Assembly: GCA_902778145.1 (NCBI GenBank)
Contig: CACYWW010000024.1
Location: 1 to 64,000 of the forward strand
Reading direction: 5' to 3'
From: an uncultured Ruminococcus sp.
Lineage (GTDB): Bacteria; Bacillota; Clostridia; Oscillospirales; CAG-272
Length of the DNA: 64,000 bases
Shown here: positions 17,591 to 26,501 of the stretch, in pieces
Layout of the letters: each line of letters starts with the position of its first letter
How positions within the stretch are numbered: the first letter of the stretch is position 1
Made by a program: the position numbers and the translations under genes
Notes under the pieces: model-generated
Seen by the model: the letters and a program-made list of their open reading frames with translations, nothing else
Database searches by the model: none
What the model was told of the DNA's origin: nothing

Positions 17591-19789
17591 ATGAACAGGA
17601 TAAAATATATACTTGAGCTCAACAGTATAAAACCGGACGGCGATATTACGGCACCGCTTGCCGTCACGGCCGAGAAAAAGCGGAAGAGCGTCAAAAAGCG
17701 CGCGAAGGCGCTCCCCGTGATCGCGGTGCTCCTATCGTCCGCGGCTGTATTCACCGCTCTGTTCCTCATCATCCGCGCCGCCCGGAAAAATACCCCGGAG
17801 CCGGATGTAACGTCCGCCGTCTCAACGACCGAGGCGCCGGCGCCCGGACCGGTCGAACGGCTGCCGGAGTGGTTTTCCGCGGATCTTCTTTACGAGGACG
17901 AATACGGGAAGTTCCGCAAAACGGCGCTCAACACGCACGTCTCGCCTGACGGCACCGTCACATCGTCACGTTTTCTGCCGGAGTACATGGACGACGTCTT
18001 TGAGCAGACGGTGCTGACGCTCCGCGCCGACGCAAAACGTTTCTCCGAAGTGCCCGACTCGCCCGACGCCGGGATCGCCGAGACCGACGCCGGCAGATAC
18101 GGCGAAGAAAAGCTTTACATAATCGGCAGCGCCCGGCACGGATCGTTCGAATATCTTCTGACGCTCAAGGTCACGGACAACGGGACTATCCGGCTGGCGG
18201 ACGACCACAGGATCGTCGCGCAGGCTCAGAAACGCGGCAGCGTGCTTTTCAGGACCGACGTACTGATGTCCGCCTCGGCAAAGATATACAAGATCCGCGT
18301 GGAAAACACGGAATACGTGATATACAGAGAATGGGACGTCGCGCTCGGCGAATGTGAGCTTGCCGTTTCGGCGCGGAGCAGCGTACCGGCGCCGAAGCTG
18401 GAAAGCATCCGCTTTCAGCTCAGGCTTGACGACGGCAGGATCATCCCCGTCACGTTCAAGGCAAAAACAAACAACATGACTGCCGTCATCACACCGGCGG
18501 GCGGAGCTCCCACGCCGGAATTCATCTCATTTGCACAGGAGAGGACGTTCGAAGACCGCGCGACCGTCACGGACATCATAAACTACACGGGAGTCCAGTG
18601 GTTCACGCCCGTTTTCAGATACAAAGCGGATAACGACGATATCATAGCCGGCGTTGCGATCGTTTACGGTTCATCCGACGACAAAAACGGTTATCCGAGA
18701 AACGGCATCGGTGACAGCTCCTACGTCTCGCGTTCGTATTATATGTACGCCGGCTCGGAACAGACAGGACTTTATTACAACCCCGCGTCGTCCGCTCCGC
18801 GCTTTTCCGCCGCGGGCGGGATACCGTTCCTTCTCTGCGCACGTATGAACGGCGGTAAAATACTGAGCACGTTCGCGCTGCCGGCGGGACAGTTCCGTTC
18901 TCTTACGGACTGCGGGATAAGCGTGATCGAACCGGATGAGAAAATGTGGTTCAGCCTTCAGATAATAATGAATTATCAGTATCAGCAGGAGCAGCCGTAT
19001 TTTTATTCTCTGTACAGTTTTTACGGCACGCCGGACGCGGAACCGCAATATACATATCCCCCGCTCTCCGAGTTTCTCGGGCTCAGGGCGCCATACGTTT
19101 CCGCCGCGTACGACGGCGTCAGATATCCGTATATCAAAGAGCTGCTGACGACCGGTGTGATAAAGACGGAAGACGTGACGTACGGCAAAACCAAGCTTCA
19201 TCAGACGACGCTGAAGGCATACGAGCAAAGAGATTACTATATAACGGATATTAACGGACTTCTCTGCGGAGTCTGTGACGACACGTCGTGGATTATGTCG
19301 AACAGCGGGTCAGCCCCGGACGGTACGCTCTGCGTCTTATCGGACGACAGCGGTACGATGATCTACGCGGGAGACATGCCGCGACCCGTGGGAGTCACCG
19401 GGAGGTACGCGTTCGAGGCGCTTGACAACGGTATTTATATCGGAGAATTCTCAGGTAACATCGAAAACAGCTATACCGTGTCCTACATCAAAGAAATAAC
19501 GGACGACGGCGTCGTCACCGTGTACTATCCGTCGATAGTATATAACGATCCGTCGCTGCTTTACAACGGCAGAAGGACGTACGTCTCGCCGGGCGGCGCG
19601 ATAGTATGCAACGATCCGTACGGGCGCGCCGTTATCCGTGAGTCTTACGAGCCCGCGTCGCCCACGGAATACACGCTTGAAAGAGACGGATCTACGGGAT
19701 TCGTTATCCTCCGCGCCGTGGAGACCGACGTCCCGCGTCCTGAAATTCCACACTCGGAAGAAACACTTGCCGTAAGGAGGCTGCCATGA
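17591..19789 (+). CDS. Membrane-anchored protein of unknown function, paralogue B
   Basis: A 732-residue protein sharing the N-terminus MNRIKYILELNSIK with its upstream neighbour, then a basic stretch (KKRKSVKKRAK), a membrane helix at about residues 42-62, a Thr/Pro/Ala linker and a large extracytoplasmic region. The extracellular parts diverge strongly, though both have a segment following the linker that begins near a YEDE or YEDD motif. A TTG three bases earlier could be read as start, but the ATG at 17591 aligns with the paralogue. Its stop overlaps the ATG of the sigma-like gene (ATGA). No known domain was recognised. Confidence 0.65.
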   Translation: MNRIKYILELNSIKPDGDITAPLAVTAEKKRKSVKKRAKALPVIAVLLSSAAVFTALFLIIRAARKNTPEPDVTSAVSTTEAPAPGPVERLPEWFSADLLYEDEYGKFRKTALNTHVSPDGTVTSSRFLPEYMDDVFEQTVLTLRADAKRFSEVPDSPDAGIAETDAGRYGEEKLYIIGSARHGSFEYLLTLKVTDNGTIRLADDHRIVAQAQKRGSVLFRTDVLMSASAKIYKIRVENTEYVIYREWDVALGECELAVSARSSVPAPKLESIRFQLRLDDGRIIPVTFKAKTNNMTAVITPAGGAPTPEFISFAQERTFEDRATVTDIINYTGVQWFTPVFRYKADNDDIIAGVAIVYGSSDDKNGYPRNGIGDSSYVSRSYYMYAGSEQTGLYYNPASSAPRFSAAGGIPFLLCARMNGGKILSTFALPAGQFRSLTDCGISVIEPDEKMWFSLQIIMNYQYQQEQPYFYSLYSFYGTPDAEPQYTYPPLSEFLGLRAPYVSAAYDGVRYPYIKELLTTGVIKTEDVTYGKTKLHQTTLKAYEQRDYYITDINGLLCGVCDDTSWIMSNSGSAPDGTLCVLSDDSGTMIYAGDMPRPVGVTGRYAFEALDNGIYIGEFSGNIENSYTVSYIKEITDDGVVTVYYPSIVYNDPSLLYNGRRTYVSPGGAIVCNDPYGRAVIRESYEPASPTEYTLERDGSTGFVILRAVETDVPRPEIPHSEETLAVRRLP

Positions 19790-20151
19790 ACAACGATGAA
19801 ATTAACGCATACATAAAGCGCCGCGCCGACGATCTTTTCAGATTCGCCTTTGTTTTGACCGTGTCCGACGGCGGAGCCGCGGAGATCCTGCGTGAAGCCG
19901 TTTCCGATATGACGGCGAAAAACAAATGGGATCGGGAAGACTATGAGACGGAGCTTTTCCGCGCGATATACAAACGCGCTCTGAAATACAGGGGCGAGCC
20001 GATGAGCCGCGCCGCCGTATGTGAAAAGTACGGCGAAAAAAGCGAGGAGTTTTTTGAGCTTTTGTCAAAGCCGCTCGCCGAGCGCGCGCGTATCCATCTT
20101 TCGCTTTACGAGGATCTGACGGACGGCGAGGCTGCCGCAATAACGGGATGA
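19786..20151 (+). CDS. Truncated sigma-70-like protein
   Basis: A 121-residue protein that reads like a compact ECF sigma factor cut short. Residues 8-75 resemble a degenerate region 2 (RRADDLFRFAFVLTVSDGGAAEI... ELFRAIYKRALKY) and residues 90-121 resemble the start of region 4 (LAERARIHLSLYEDLTDGEAAAITG). The protein stops exactly where the recognition helix of the region 4 helix-turn-helix should follow. It overlaps the genes on both sides by four bases, so it is expressed as part of the operon rather than being an isolated remnant. It may be a regulator that binds the membrane proteins upstream without binding DNA, or a decayed sigma factor. Confidence 0.6.
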   Translation: MNNDEINAYIKRRADDLFRFAFVLTVSDGGAAEILREAVSDMTAKNKWDREDYETELFRAIYKRALKYRGEPMSRAAVCEKYGEKSEEFFELLSKPLAERARIHLSLYEDLTDGEAAAITG

Positions 20152-20924
20152 GCCGGATACAGATGATACTCACCGCGGCAGGCGCCGGGTTCGCGGCGGT
20201 GAATTATATAATATACTGGGCGTCGGGCAGGGCGAACGCCGTGCCGATAGCGCCGGCGGTGCTGTGCTGTGTTTTCATACCGCTAATCCTCTGCGCCGTT
20301 TTCGGCAGGGCGGCGGCGGAAAAGATACCGCGGCTTTACGAGGCGCTGAAATGGATATACATATCTGTCGGACTTCTCTACACCGTATCGTTTGTCATAT
20401 TCTCCTTCGCCATGACGCATGTAAAGGAGAGCGGGGGCGCGTCCGACGTTTATATCGTCTTCGGCTGCAAGACGAACGGCTACACGCCTACGTACGCGCT
20501 CAGAAGGCGGCTCGATCACGCTTATGAGCTTCTGACGCGGTACCCGGATTCCGTCGCGATTCTGTCCGGCGGTCAGGGCGGCGATGAATCGGTCCCGGAG
20601 GCGGAATCGATGCGCGCGTATCTTGAGGCGCGCGGGATAGACGGCTCGCGGCTTATAAAAGAGGAGCGCTCGACCTCAACGCTTGAAAATATAAAATTCT
20701 CTTTTGAGCTGATCGAAAAGTCGGGTGTCCGCGCGGACAGGGTCACGGCGGTTTCAAGCGACTTCCATATAAAAAGGATACAGCTTCAGGCAAAATACTT
20801 AAACGTCAGGCTCGGCGTATCCCCCGCAAAAACCGACTCTCCCGGCAAGCTCTGGCAGAACCTGATCCGCGAATACATGGTCTGGGTCCGCCGCGGGGTG
20901 ACCGGAAAATGGGAAGCGGGATGA
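20148..20924 (+). CDS. YdcF family membrane protein (DUF218)
   Basis: A 258-residue protein with three membrane helices in the first 100 residues and a C-terminal DUF218 domain. Family signs are VYIVFGCKTNGYTPTYALRRRLDHA, written here in parts as VYIVFGCKTNG and ALRRRLDHA, then LSGGQGGDESVPEAESM, YLEARGI, EERSTSTLENIKFS and SSDFHIKR. Members include the SanA/ElyC group, linked to envelope functions in E. coli; the reaction is not firmly known. It is the last gene of a four-gene overlapping operon starting at 15224. Confidence 0.85.
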   Translation: MSRIQMILTAAGAGFAAVNYIIYWASGRANAVPIAPAVLCCVFIPLILCAVFGRAAAEKIPRLYEALKWIYISVGLLYTVSFVIFSFAMTHVKESGGASDVYIVFGCKTNGYTPTYALRRRLDHAYELLTRYPDSVAILSGGQGGDESVPEAESMRAYLEARGIDGSRLIKEERSTSTLENIKFSFELIEKSGVRADRVTAVSSDFHIKRIQLQAKYLNVRLGVSPAKTDSPGKLWQNLIREYMVWVRRGVTGKWEAG

Positions 20925-21215
20925 AGAATTCAGAGTGAGACGGCGAAACAGAGCGACGTCATTCTGAGTGCGGCGAAGGATCTGTTCTGAATTCAAACGC
21001 AAAGTGATCAGTGATAAACGCGAAACGGGGCGGATGCCCGAAAGGCTCCTCCTTCGGGGGAGCTGTCGGCGTAAGCCGACTGAGGGAGTTATTCGTTGAA
21101 CGGTGCTTCCGCAGTGCGCTCAGGATGACGGCGCGCTTATCATTCCGCATTCATAATTTATCATTTTTATTTGATTTCCGTTTTTTTGCGTTTGTCGTTT
21201 CCGGTTTATATGAAA
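20925..21215. repeat. Intergenic region with dispersed-repeat fragments
   Basis: No gene is seen here. It holds a GTCATTCTGAG... element at 20958-20983 that recurs at 52459-52483, and a reverse-oriented relative at 21111-21129 (ending CTCAGGATGAC). A stem-rich segment at about 21038-21090 contains CTCCTTCGGGGGAG and GTCGGCGTAAGCCGAC hairpins. These look like short dispersed repeats trapped between two operons. Confidence 0.6.
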
Positions 21216-21217
21216 GG

Positions 21218-21256
21218 TGAAACTTTTTACCCCTCTGTTTCACTCATATATACCGG
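21218..21256 (+). promoter_or_regulatory. Candidate ECF-type promoter of the sigma factor gene
   Basis: TGAAACTTTTT at 21218-21228 matches the -35 box of SigW-like ECF promoters. An imperfect inverted repeat surrounds it, with GGTGAAAC on the left and GTTTCACTCATATATA on the right. It lies about 60-100 bases upstream of the sigma factor ATG and would suit autoregulation. Confidence 0.4.
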
Positions 21257-21315
21257 ATGCATCAATACTGTCCGTACGGGGAACGTATTTTCCCGGCGGG
21301 CTGAAAGGAAACAAA

Positions 21316-21798
21316 ATGACTAAGGAAGAGTTTGCCGCGGCTGTGACCGCGTGCGAGAAAAATCTTTACCTTTCCGCACTCTCGGTGACGCGCAACGCCG
21401 AGGATGCGAAGGACGCCGTCGCCTACGCCGTATACGTCGCGTGGGAGAAGCTCGGAAACCTGCGTGAGCGTGAAAAATTCGACGCGTGGCTTCTGACGAT
21501 TACTCTCAACGAAGCGAAGCGGCTCAGGAAAACGTCACGTTTTTACGAGAACGTTGAACAGCTTCAGGACGAATTCAGCGACGAGATGGACACCGGCGCG
21601 ATCGAATTCTTCGACCTGCTCTCAAGGCTGAACATAGACGGTGTCTGCAGAGAGATATTCTCGCTTCGTTTCTTTTACGGGTACACGCTTGAGGAGACGT
21701 CACGTTTGCTCGGAATGTCCGAAAACACGGTCAAAACAAAGTATTACAGGGCCCTGAGCAAGCTCAGGGAAGAATACGGAAAAGAGGGGAAAATATGA
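21316..21798 (+). CDS. ECF RNA polymerase sigma factor
   Basis: A 160-residue sigma-70 family protein. Region 2 is at about residues 10-75 (ALSVTRNAEDAKDAVAYAV, FDAWLLTITLNEAKRLRK) and region 4 at about 105-155, with REIFSLRFFYGYTLEETSRL and the helix-turn-helix LLGMSENTVKTKYYRALSKL. Region 2.2 is weak compared with typical ECF factors. The ATG at 21316 follows GAAAGGA; the open frame continues upstream to 21217 but without a suitable start. It overlaps the next gene by four bases, the usual arrangement for an ECF factor and its membrane-bound partner. Confidence 0.88.
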   Translation: MTKEEFAAAVTACEKNLYLSALSVTRNAEDAKDAVAYAVYVAWEKLGNLREREKFDAWLLTITLNEAKRLRKTSRFYENVEQLQDEFSDEMDTGAIEFFDLLSRLNIDGVCREIFSLRFFYGYTLEETSRLLGMSENTVKTKYYRALSKLREEYGKEGKI

Positions 21799-24392
21799 CG
21801 GATAATCAATTTGAATCGATGATAGAAAAAAACGCCGCGTCATTGAAAAACGGCGTGAAATATTCTGGAGCCGTTTCGTCGGCAAAAGAACGCAAAAAAA
21901 GCGGGGCTGCCGTTTTCATGTCGTCAGCCGCCGCGCCTCTTGCGGCAGTCACCGCCGCGGCGGTGTTGATCGGAGGAGGCTCGTACTTCCTGATAAGAAG
22001 CCGGATGAACAACGATCCCGAGCCTCCGGCGACGTCGGCTTATACGGAGCCCGTCGACAGCGTCACGGAAACGACGGACGGACTCTCCGCCGCGATCACC
22101 GCCGCGGACGATACAACCGTGAACGACACGACAACGGACGGCGTAACGACGGAGCAGGACTCCGGTACGCACGGTCTCACCACCGTGACGCCCGACACGC
22201 AGGAGCCCGGAACGGAGGACCCTCAGGCAACGGAAGCGGAGACGACGGCGCCCGTGACCTCAGAGCCGGACACGACCGTGCCGCACACGACAGCGCCGGC
22301 TGCCGATCCCGGGCTTGATAAAAACGGATATAAGCTCACGGTCAACGGCCGCGACATATCGAAAACCGCAAAATTCGGCACCGACGGCGACGGGGATCTG
22401 ATCCTGCCGTTCTCTGTCATCCTGAACGAGCTGAGCCACGCCTCGGCAAAGATAACGGGCGAGGATACCGCGACTCTCACGTACGAGGGAGACGTGTTCA
22501 CGCTCAACGCCGCCGGGCGCACGATGACCGGAAACAACTATTCCGGAGACTGGTTCAAAAACAAGCAGTCACAGACGCTCAAGCTTTATATCGAGGACGG
22601 CGTGCTTTACGCGGACAGCGGGACTGTTTCCGCGTTCTTATCGGAATTCGCCGGAGGCGGCATCAGCATCTCCGGCAAAACGATAGCCGCGTCGGATTTC
22701 TACAATGGCGACGACACCCCGTATACTCCGCCGGAAACGACGGCGCCCGTGACCGATCCCGGACCCGGTCCCGCCCCGGATTATCCTCAGGACGTGCTCG
22801 ATTTCTTTGATCTGGAGCAGAAGCACCACCCGTCGTTCATGGATGCCATTAAAATATTCACGACCGCGGGCTCCGACAGCTCCGTATCGGTAAAAGCAGC
22901 CGTATCCGTACTCGGAAAGCCCCACGGAATGATCGGATATGAGATAAACGCCGGGTATAACTGGTACTGCTGGGTGCTTTCCGACGGCAGGATACTGCGT
23001 ATCAATATCCATAATTTCGATACGATGGGCGCGTCTTCGTTTGCGGATATACTATCAAACGCCAGATTTTCAACGTACATCAGCGGTATGTCCGTATCCA
23101 CAGCCCTTGATAACAAAATAAACGAAACAACAAGAAGCATAAAAAACAAACTTATTCCCTGCACGATTTACTACGACGGCTCTCCCGTACCGGACAACCT
23201 CGGTCCATCGTATGACTTTGAGGAAATAATACACAAAGAAAGCCTGTCAAAACAAAGCGACCACCAAACGAAGGAAAATCTTGCTTTATCTGATTCCGCT
23301 GCGAAGAAATTTGACACAGGCGAAACGGTCAGGTATTATATACGCTTGACGGACACGACCGAAGGCTGGTCGATCTACGGCAGCTCGGGCAGTCCGGTAA
23401 ACACAGCCGGGCAGAAGATATGGCTGTACGATCGCGATGGGAACAGGATCGATTATATGATCACGAATTCTGAAGGCGTCACATCCTTCGATCTGTATCC
23501 CGGCACGTACAGATTCGTCCGCGAAACGGCGTCAACGACGGACGCGCATCAGGACGAGGACGAAATAATAACGGTACGCAAAAATCTTTCCGTGGTCGTC
23601 AGACCGGGAAGCGGCAATGCGGACGTAAGCAGGACAAGAAGGCTCGATCTGTTTGAAAATGGCCTTTTCAAACGGTTCGATCTGAGAATAAAGGTCGTAG
23701 ACTCTGAGACAAAGGAGCCCCTTAAGAACGCGCAGCTGTCATATTCCGACGGACTTGATTTTTACTCCGACGAAAACGGCATGATCTTTATCGATTCGGA
23801 GAGGATGTTCTTCGTCCGCCGGCCGTACGTCTTCAGTCAGACATACACATTCACGCCGGGGAAATACGAGCCGTTTCTGTTCTGCGAAGGACATCAGGGC
23901 GCATATCTCGATGATCTCAGCGACGGAGACGTTATAGAGCTCAAGCCTCCGCGGGTGATCACGGACGTTCCGTATACGGTGACTCTGGTCGACAGCTCAA
24001 CCGGCGAGCCCGTGACCGGCGCGACCGTCCGTATAACGTTCATCGGTACACAGAGATCCCCCACCTCGGTTACCGACTGGTTCGAGGCGAAGGACAACGG
24101 AGACGGGACGTATTCGGTCACGCTGATCAGTCCTTATATTGAGGACTCTCTGAAAATACGCGTATACGTGTATTATTCATACGCTTTCAAGGGTCATCTG
24201 GAAAACGGCGTAGAGTGGCAGAATTACTGCAGGATAACGTACGACAAATCGTTCGATATAGATCCGGATAAGATGAAGCGCCCGACGTCCTACGTTTTCA
24301 GCACGGATCTCGAAAGGATACGCGAGGAAAAGGAGACGGTGGCGATCTCCGAAGCGGAATTCACTCTTGTATCGGTAACGCACGAAGAATAA
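21795..24392 (+). CDS. Large membrane-anchored surface protein, probable anti-sigma partner
   Basis: An 865-residue protein. A cytoplasmic stretch of about 40 residues is followed by one membrane helix (about 39-62), a long Thr/Pro/Asp-rich linker (about 70-170), a copper-amine-oxidase-N-like module (YKLTVNGRDISKTAKF onward, about 172-295), a second proline-rich linker, and several beta-sandwich modules. Segments such as KIWLYDRDGNRIDYMITN, DLRIKVVDSETKEPLKNA and TVTLVDSSTGEPVTGATV resemble SpaA or carboxypeptidase-regulatory repeats. Overlap with the ECF gene suggests the short N-terminal peptide binds the sigma factor while the exterior senses the wall or surroundings. No zinc-binding anti-sigma motif (HxxxCxxC) is present, so the anti-sigma role is inferred from context. 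Confidence 0.7.
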   Translation: MTDNQFESMIEKNAASLKNGVKYSGAVSSAKERKKSGAAVFMSSAAAPLAAVTAAAVLIGGGSYFLIRSRMNNDPEPPATSAYTEPVDSVTETTDGLSAAITAADDTTVNDTTTDGVTTEQDSGTHGLTTVTPDTQEPGTEDPQATEAETTAPVTSEPDTTVPHTTAPAADPGLDKNGYKLTVNGRDISKTAKFGTDGDGDLILPFSVILNELSHASAKITGEDTATLTYEGDVFTLNAAGRTMTGNNYSGDWFKNKQSQTLKLYIEDGVLYADSGTVSAFLSEFAGGGISISGKTIAASDFYNGDDTPYTPPETTAPVTDPGPGPAPDYPQDVLDFFDLEQKHHPSFMDAIKIFTTAGSDSSVSVKAAVSVLGKPHGMIGYEINAGYNWYCWVLSDGRILRINIHNFDTMGASSFADILSNARFSTYISGMSVSTALDNKINETTRSIKNKLIPCTIYYDGSPVPDNLGPSYDFEEIIHKESLSKQSDHQTKENLALSDSAAKKFDTGETVRYYIRLTDTTEGWSIYGSSGSPVNTAGQKIWLYDRDGNRIDYMITNSEGVTSFDLYPGTYRFVRETASTTDAHQDEDEIITVRKNLSVVVRPGSGNADVSRTRRLDLFENGLFKRFDLRIKVVDSETKEPLKNAQLSYSDGLDFYSDENGMIFIDSERMFFVRRPYVFSQTYTFTPGKYEPFLFCEGHQGAYLDDLSDGDVIELKPPRVITDVPYTVTLVDSSTGEPVTGATVRITFIGTQRSPTSVTDWFEAKDNGDGTYSVTLISPYIEDSLKIRVYVYYSYAFKGHLENGVEWQNYCRITYDKSFDIDPDKMKRPTSYVFSTDLERIREEKETVAISEAEFTLVSVTHEE

Positions 24393-24410
24393 ACGTCAAA
24401 AAGGAGTCAA

Positions 24411-25007
24411 ATGAACGGATTCAGCGAATATTACACAAGCGACGCATACAAGCCGGTAAGACGGTACGTGGCAAAAAAGATCGTCAAAGCGGCGCTCGTC
24501 TCAGCCGCGGTCGAGGCGGTATTTCTCGGGATCGGCATATTCTGGTCGCTCCACACCGGCTTCGGCGCCGGCTGGCTGGCCATACCTCTCATGGGAGTCG
24601 TAGGACTTTCCGGCGTGAAATTCAGCGGTCTGTTGGCGCTCGTCGCCGACAGACCGTGCGAGGGCACGATCATCGAGATCAAGGAATCGACCGAGGACAA
24701 GACGAACACGGTATACGGTCAGATGATAAACTTCGACCAGAAGGTCACGAAGCTTTCGATCTACGTGCAGAAAACGAACGGCGACGTGCGTCTGTTTGAA
24801 ACGAAATTCGATAAGACTCCTCACGACTATTATAAAACGGGCGACGAGGTCCGCCACTACAGAGGCCTTCAGCTTTTTGAAAAGAAAGACAAATCAAAGG
24901 ATGAAAAGATCATCTGTCAGGTCTGTGAAAGCTACGTCAGCATCGATGAAGACAACTGTCCGTTCTGCAAATACAAACTCCTGAAGAGCGATATCCCGGA
25001 GGAATGA
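24411..25007 (+). CDS. Membrane protein with C-terminal zinc ribbon, copy 1
   Basis: A 198-residue protein with two membrane helices at about residues 28-75, a soluble beta-rich domain and a C-terminal zinc ribbon (CQVCESYVSIDEDNCPFCKY). A protein of the same design is encoded at 35341-35949, so this is a small paralogous family in the genome. The function is unknown. AAAGGAG sits before the ATG. It is followed after one base by a YcxB-like gene. Confidence 0.65.
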   Translation: MNGFSEYYTSDAYKPVRRYVAKKIVKAALVSAAVEAVFLGIGIFWSLHTGFGAGWLAIPLMGVVGLSGVKFSGLLALVADRPCEGTIIEIKESTEDKTNTVYGQMINFDQKVTKLSIYVQKTNGDVRLFETKFDKTPHDYYKTGDEVRHYRGLQLFEKKDKSKDEKIICQVCESYVSIDEDNCPFCKYKLLKSDIPEE

Positions 25008-25008
25008 T

Positions 25009-25731
25009 ATGAACAATACGATCGTAAAAAACGTGATATTCGAGTGTGAATACGCGCTCGAAAAGGAGCTCATTGCCTCAGCCGTGAACTTTGCGCCCGG
25101 CAAGGCTCACAGGATCTCACGCATACTGAACATTATCGCGACGGTATTCGCCGCCGTCGCCATAGCGCTCGGGATCGCCGCCGCCGCTCTGACGAAAGAC
25201 ACATACGGCGACACGCTCGACGTCGGGTTCTATATCGCTCTGCTTACAATACTTCTGATCGGCGGCATACTCAGGACCCGCGGGATACAGACGGCGATGC
25301 AGTACGGCAGGCTGAAAAAAGCCGCAGACGGCGGCGTGCTCTCCGCGCACTGCACGTTCGATGAGGAAATGGTGACGGTGAGATACAGCAACGGAAAATC
25401 CAACGCCTTCACGTACTCCAACTTTTCCGGCGTATCCGAGGACAAAGAAAACATCTATCTCGTGATAGGCGGCGCCTCGATTTTGCCGATACCGAAAAGC
25501 TCTTTCATATACGGCGATCCGCGTCAGCTTCCGGTCTTCATAAGATCGCGTCTTTCCGGGGAGACGCCGCGCGTTCCGCTGCTCGGTCTTAAGATCGCTC
25601 TCGGCGTCATGACGATCATACTGTCCTTTATCATGGTCGGCATGTTCGTAAGCGCCGTCATCTCGTACAGCGGACACCGCATGTACGGCGGCGTCGCGCT
25701 CGCGCTTTGGCGCGTCATAACAAGATCATAA
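25009..25731 (+). CDS. YcxB-like membrane protein
   Basis: A 240-residue protein with two membrane helices at about 43-90, a cytoplasmic domain and a final helix near 195-220. The middle part, with FDEEMVTVRYSNGKSNAF, YSNFSGVSEDKENIYLVI and LPIPKSSF, fits the YcxB-like C-terminal domain. No function is established for this family. GGAGG precedes the ATG, which lies one base after the stop of the zinc-ribbon gene. Confidence 0.6.
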   Translation: MNNTIVKNVIFECEYALEKELIASAVNFAPGKAHRISRILNIIATVFAAVAIALGIAAAALTKDTYGDTLDVGFYIALLTILLIGGILRTRGIQTAMQYGRLKKAADGGVLSAHCTFDEEMVTVRYSNGKSNAFTYSNFSGVSEDKENIYLVIGGASILPIPKSSFIYGDPRQLPVFIRSRLSGETPRVPLLGLKIALGVMTIILSFIMVGMFVSAVISYSGHRMYGGVALALWRVITRS

Positions 25732-25743
25732 AAGGACATTTCA

Positions 25744-26430
25744 ATGAAGCATAGAAAAACTCCGTTCTTTTGCATCTACTCCGTCGTCTTCTTCGCTTTC
25801 GCGTCTGCTCTGGCGGAGCTTTTGCCGTTTCCCGGATCATACGTTTTGCCGGCAATACTGTCGCTGACCGTCACGGCGGTCAGCTTCGCTATGCTTTTCG
25901 TACTGAAAAAAGCTCCCGCCGTCACGGTCTTTGTTGTTATATCGACTCTGAACGCCGCGGCGCTCGGGCTCGGGCTGTCCGCGTGGTTCGTACACGCAGG
26001 ACGCCGCGAGAGCGCTCTGACGCTGACGCTTATCATCTGTGCGGCAACGGCGCTTCTGCTGTTATCCCGGGCGGTGTTTTCGATACCCGCCGCGCGCCGT
26101 CATTTCAAGCTGACGGTCGCGCTTATCGTCATCATCGAGATCGCGCTTTTCATCTTATACGCGTACTTTTTCACGGAGCCGTATCTCGTGCCGCTCGGCG
26201 CGTTCGTGATAGTGCAGTGGTTCTTCGCGGCGGCGATGAACCTCGATCAGAAGGACGGTAAAAAAACGGTGATATACGCGACACTTTCCTCCTTCGGAGT
26301 CATCGTCGCCGTCATTGCGATCATTCTTACGATAATCACGGAGGACGAATCGCCCGCAGAAGCCGTGTTCGGGATATTTGATATCATACCCGAGCCGTCA
26401 GGCGACGGCGGCGTAAGGAAAAAGAGGTAA
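25744..26430 (+). CDS. Polytopic membrane protein of unknown function
   Basis: A 228-residue protein that is almost entirely hydrophobic, with about seven predicted helices and a short charged tail ending VRKKR. I do not recognise a family. It begins 12 bases after the YcxB-like gene with AAAAGGA upstream, so it is probably the last gene of the unit 21316-26430. No clear terminator follows before the next promoter. Confidence 0.6.
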   Translation: MKHRKTPFFCIYSVVFFAFASALAELLPFPGSYVLPAILSLTVTAVSFAMLFVLKKAPAVTVFVVISTLNAAALGLGLSAWFVHAGRRESALTLTLIICAATALLLLSRAVFSIPAARRHFKLTVALIVIIEIALFILYAYFFTEPYLVPLGAFVIVQWFFAAAMNLDQKDGKKTVIYATLSSFGVIVAVIAIILTIITEDESPAEAVFGIFDIIPEPSGDGGVRKKR

Positions 26431-26445
26431 AACGGTCAACCTCTC

Positions 26446-26474
26446 TTGACAATCCGCCGCCGTGATGTTATGAT
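26446..26474 (+). promoter_or_regulatory. SigA-type promoter of the GH78-like gene
   Basis: Perfect TTGACA at 26446-26451, 17 bases, TATGAT at 26469-26474. The ATG at 26475 directly abuts the -10 box and cannot be the start, which places translation at 26502. Confidence 0.78.
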
Positions 26475-26501
26475 ATGAAAAAACACCCGCGGGAGGGCTT
26501 T

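Noticed and set aside
26475..26501. Upstream ATG for the GH78-like gene
   Set aside because: It directly follows the -10 box and would not be in the transcript; GGGAGG precedes the ATG at 26502.
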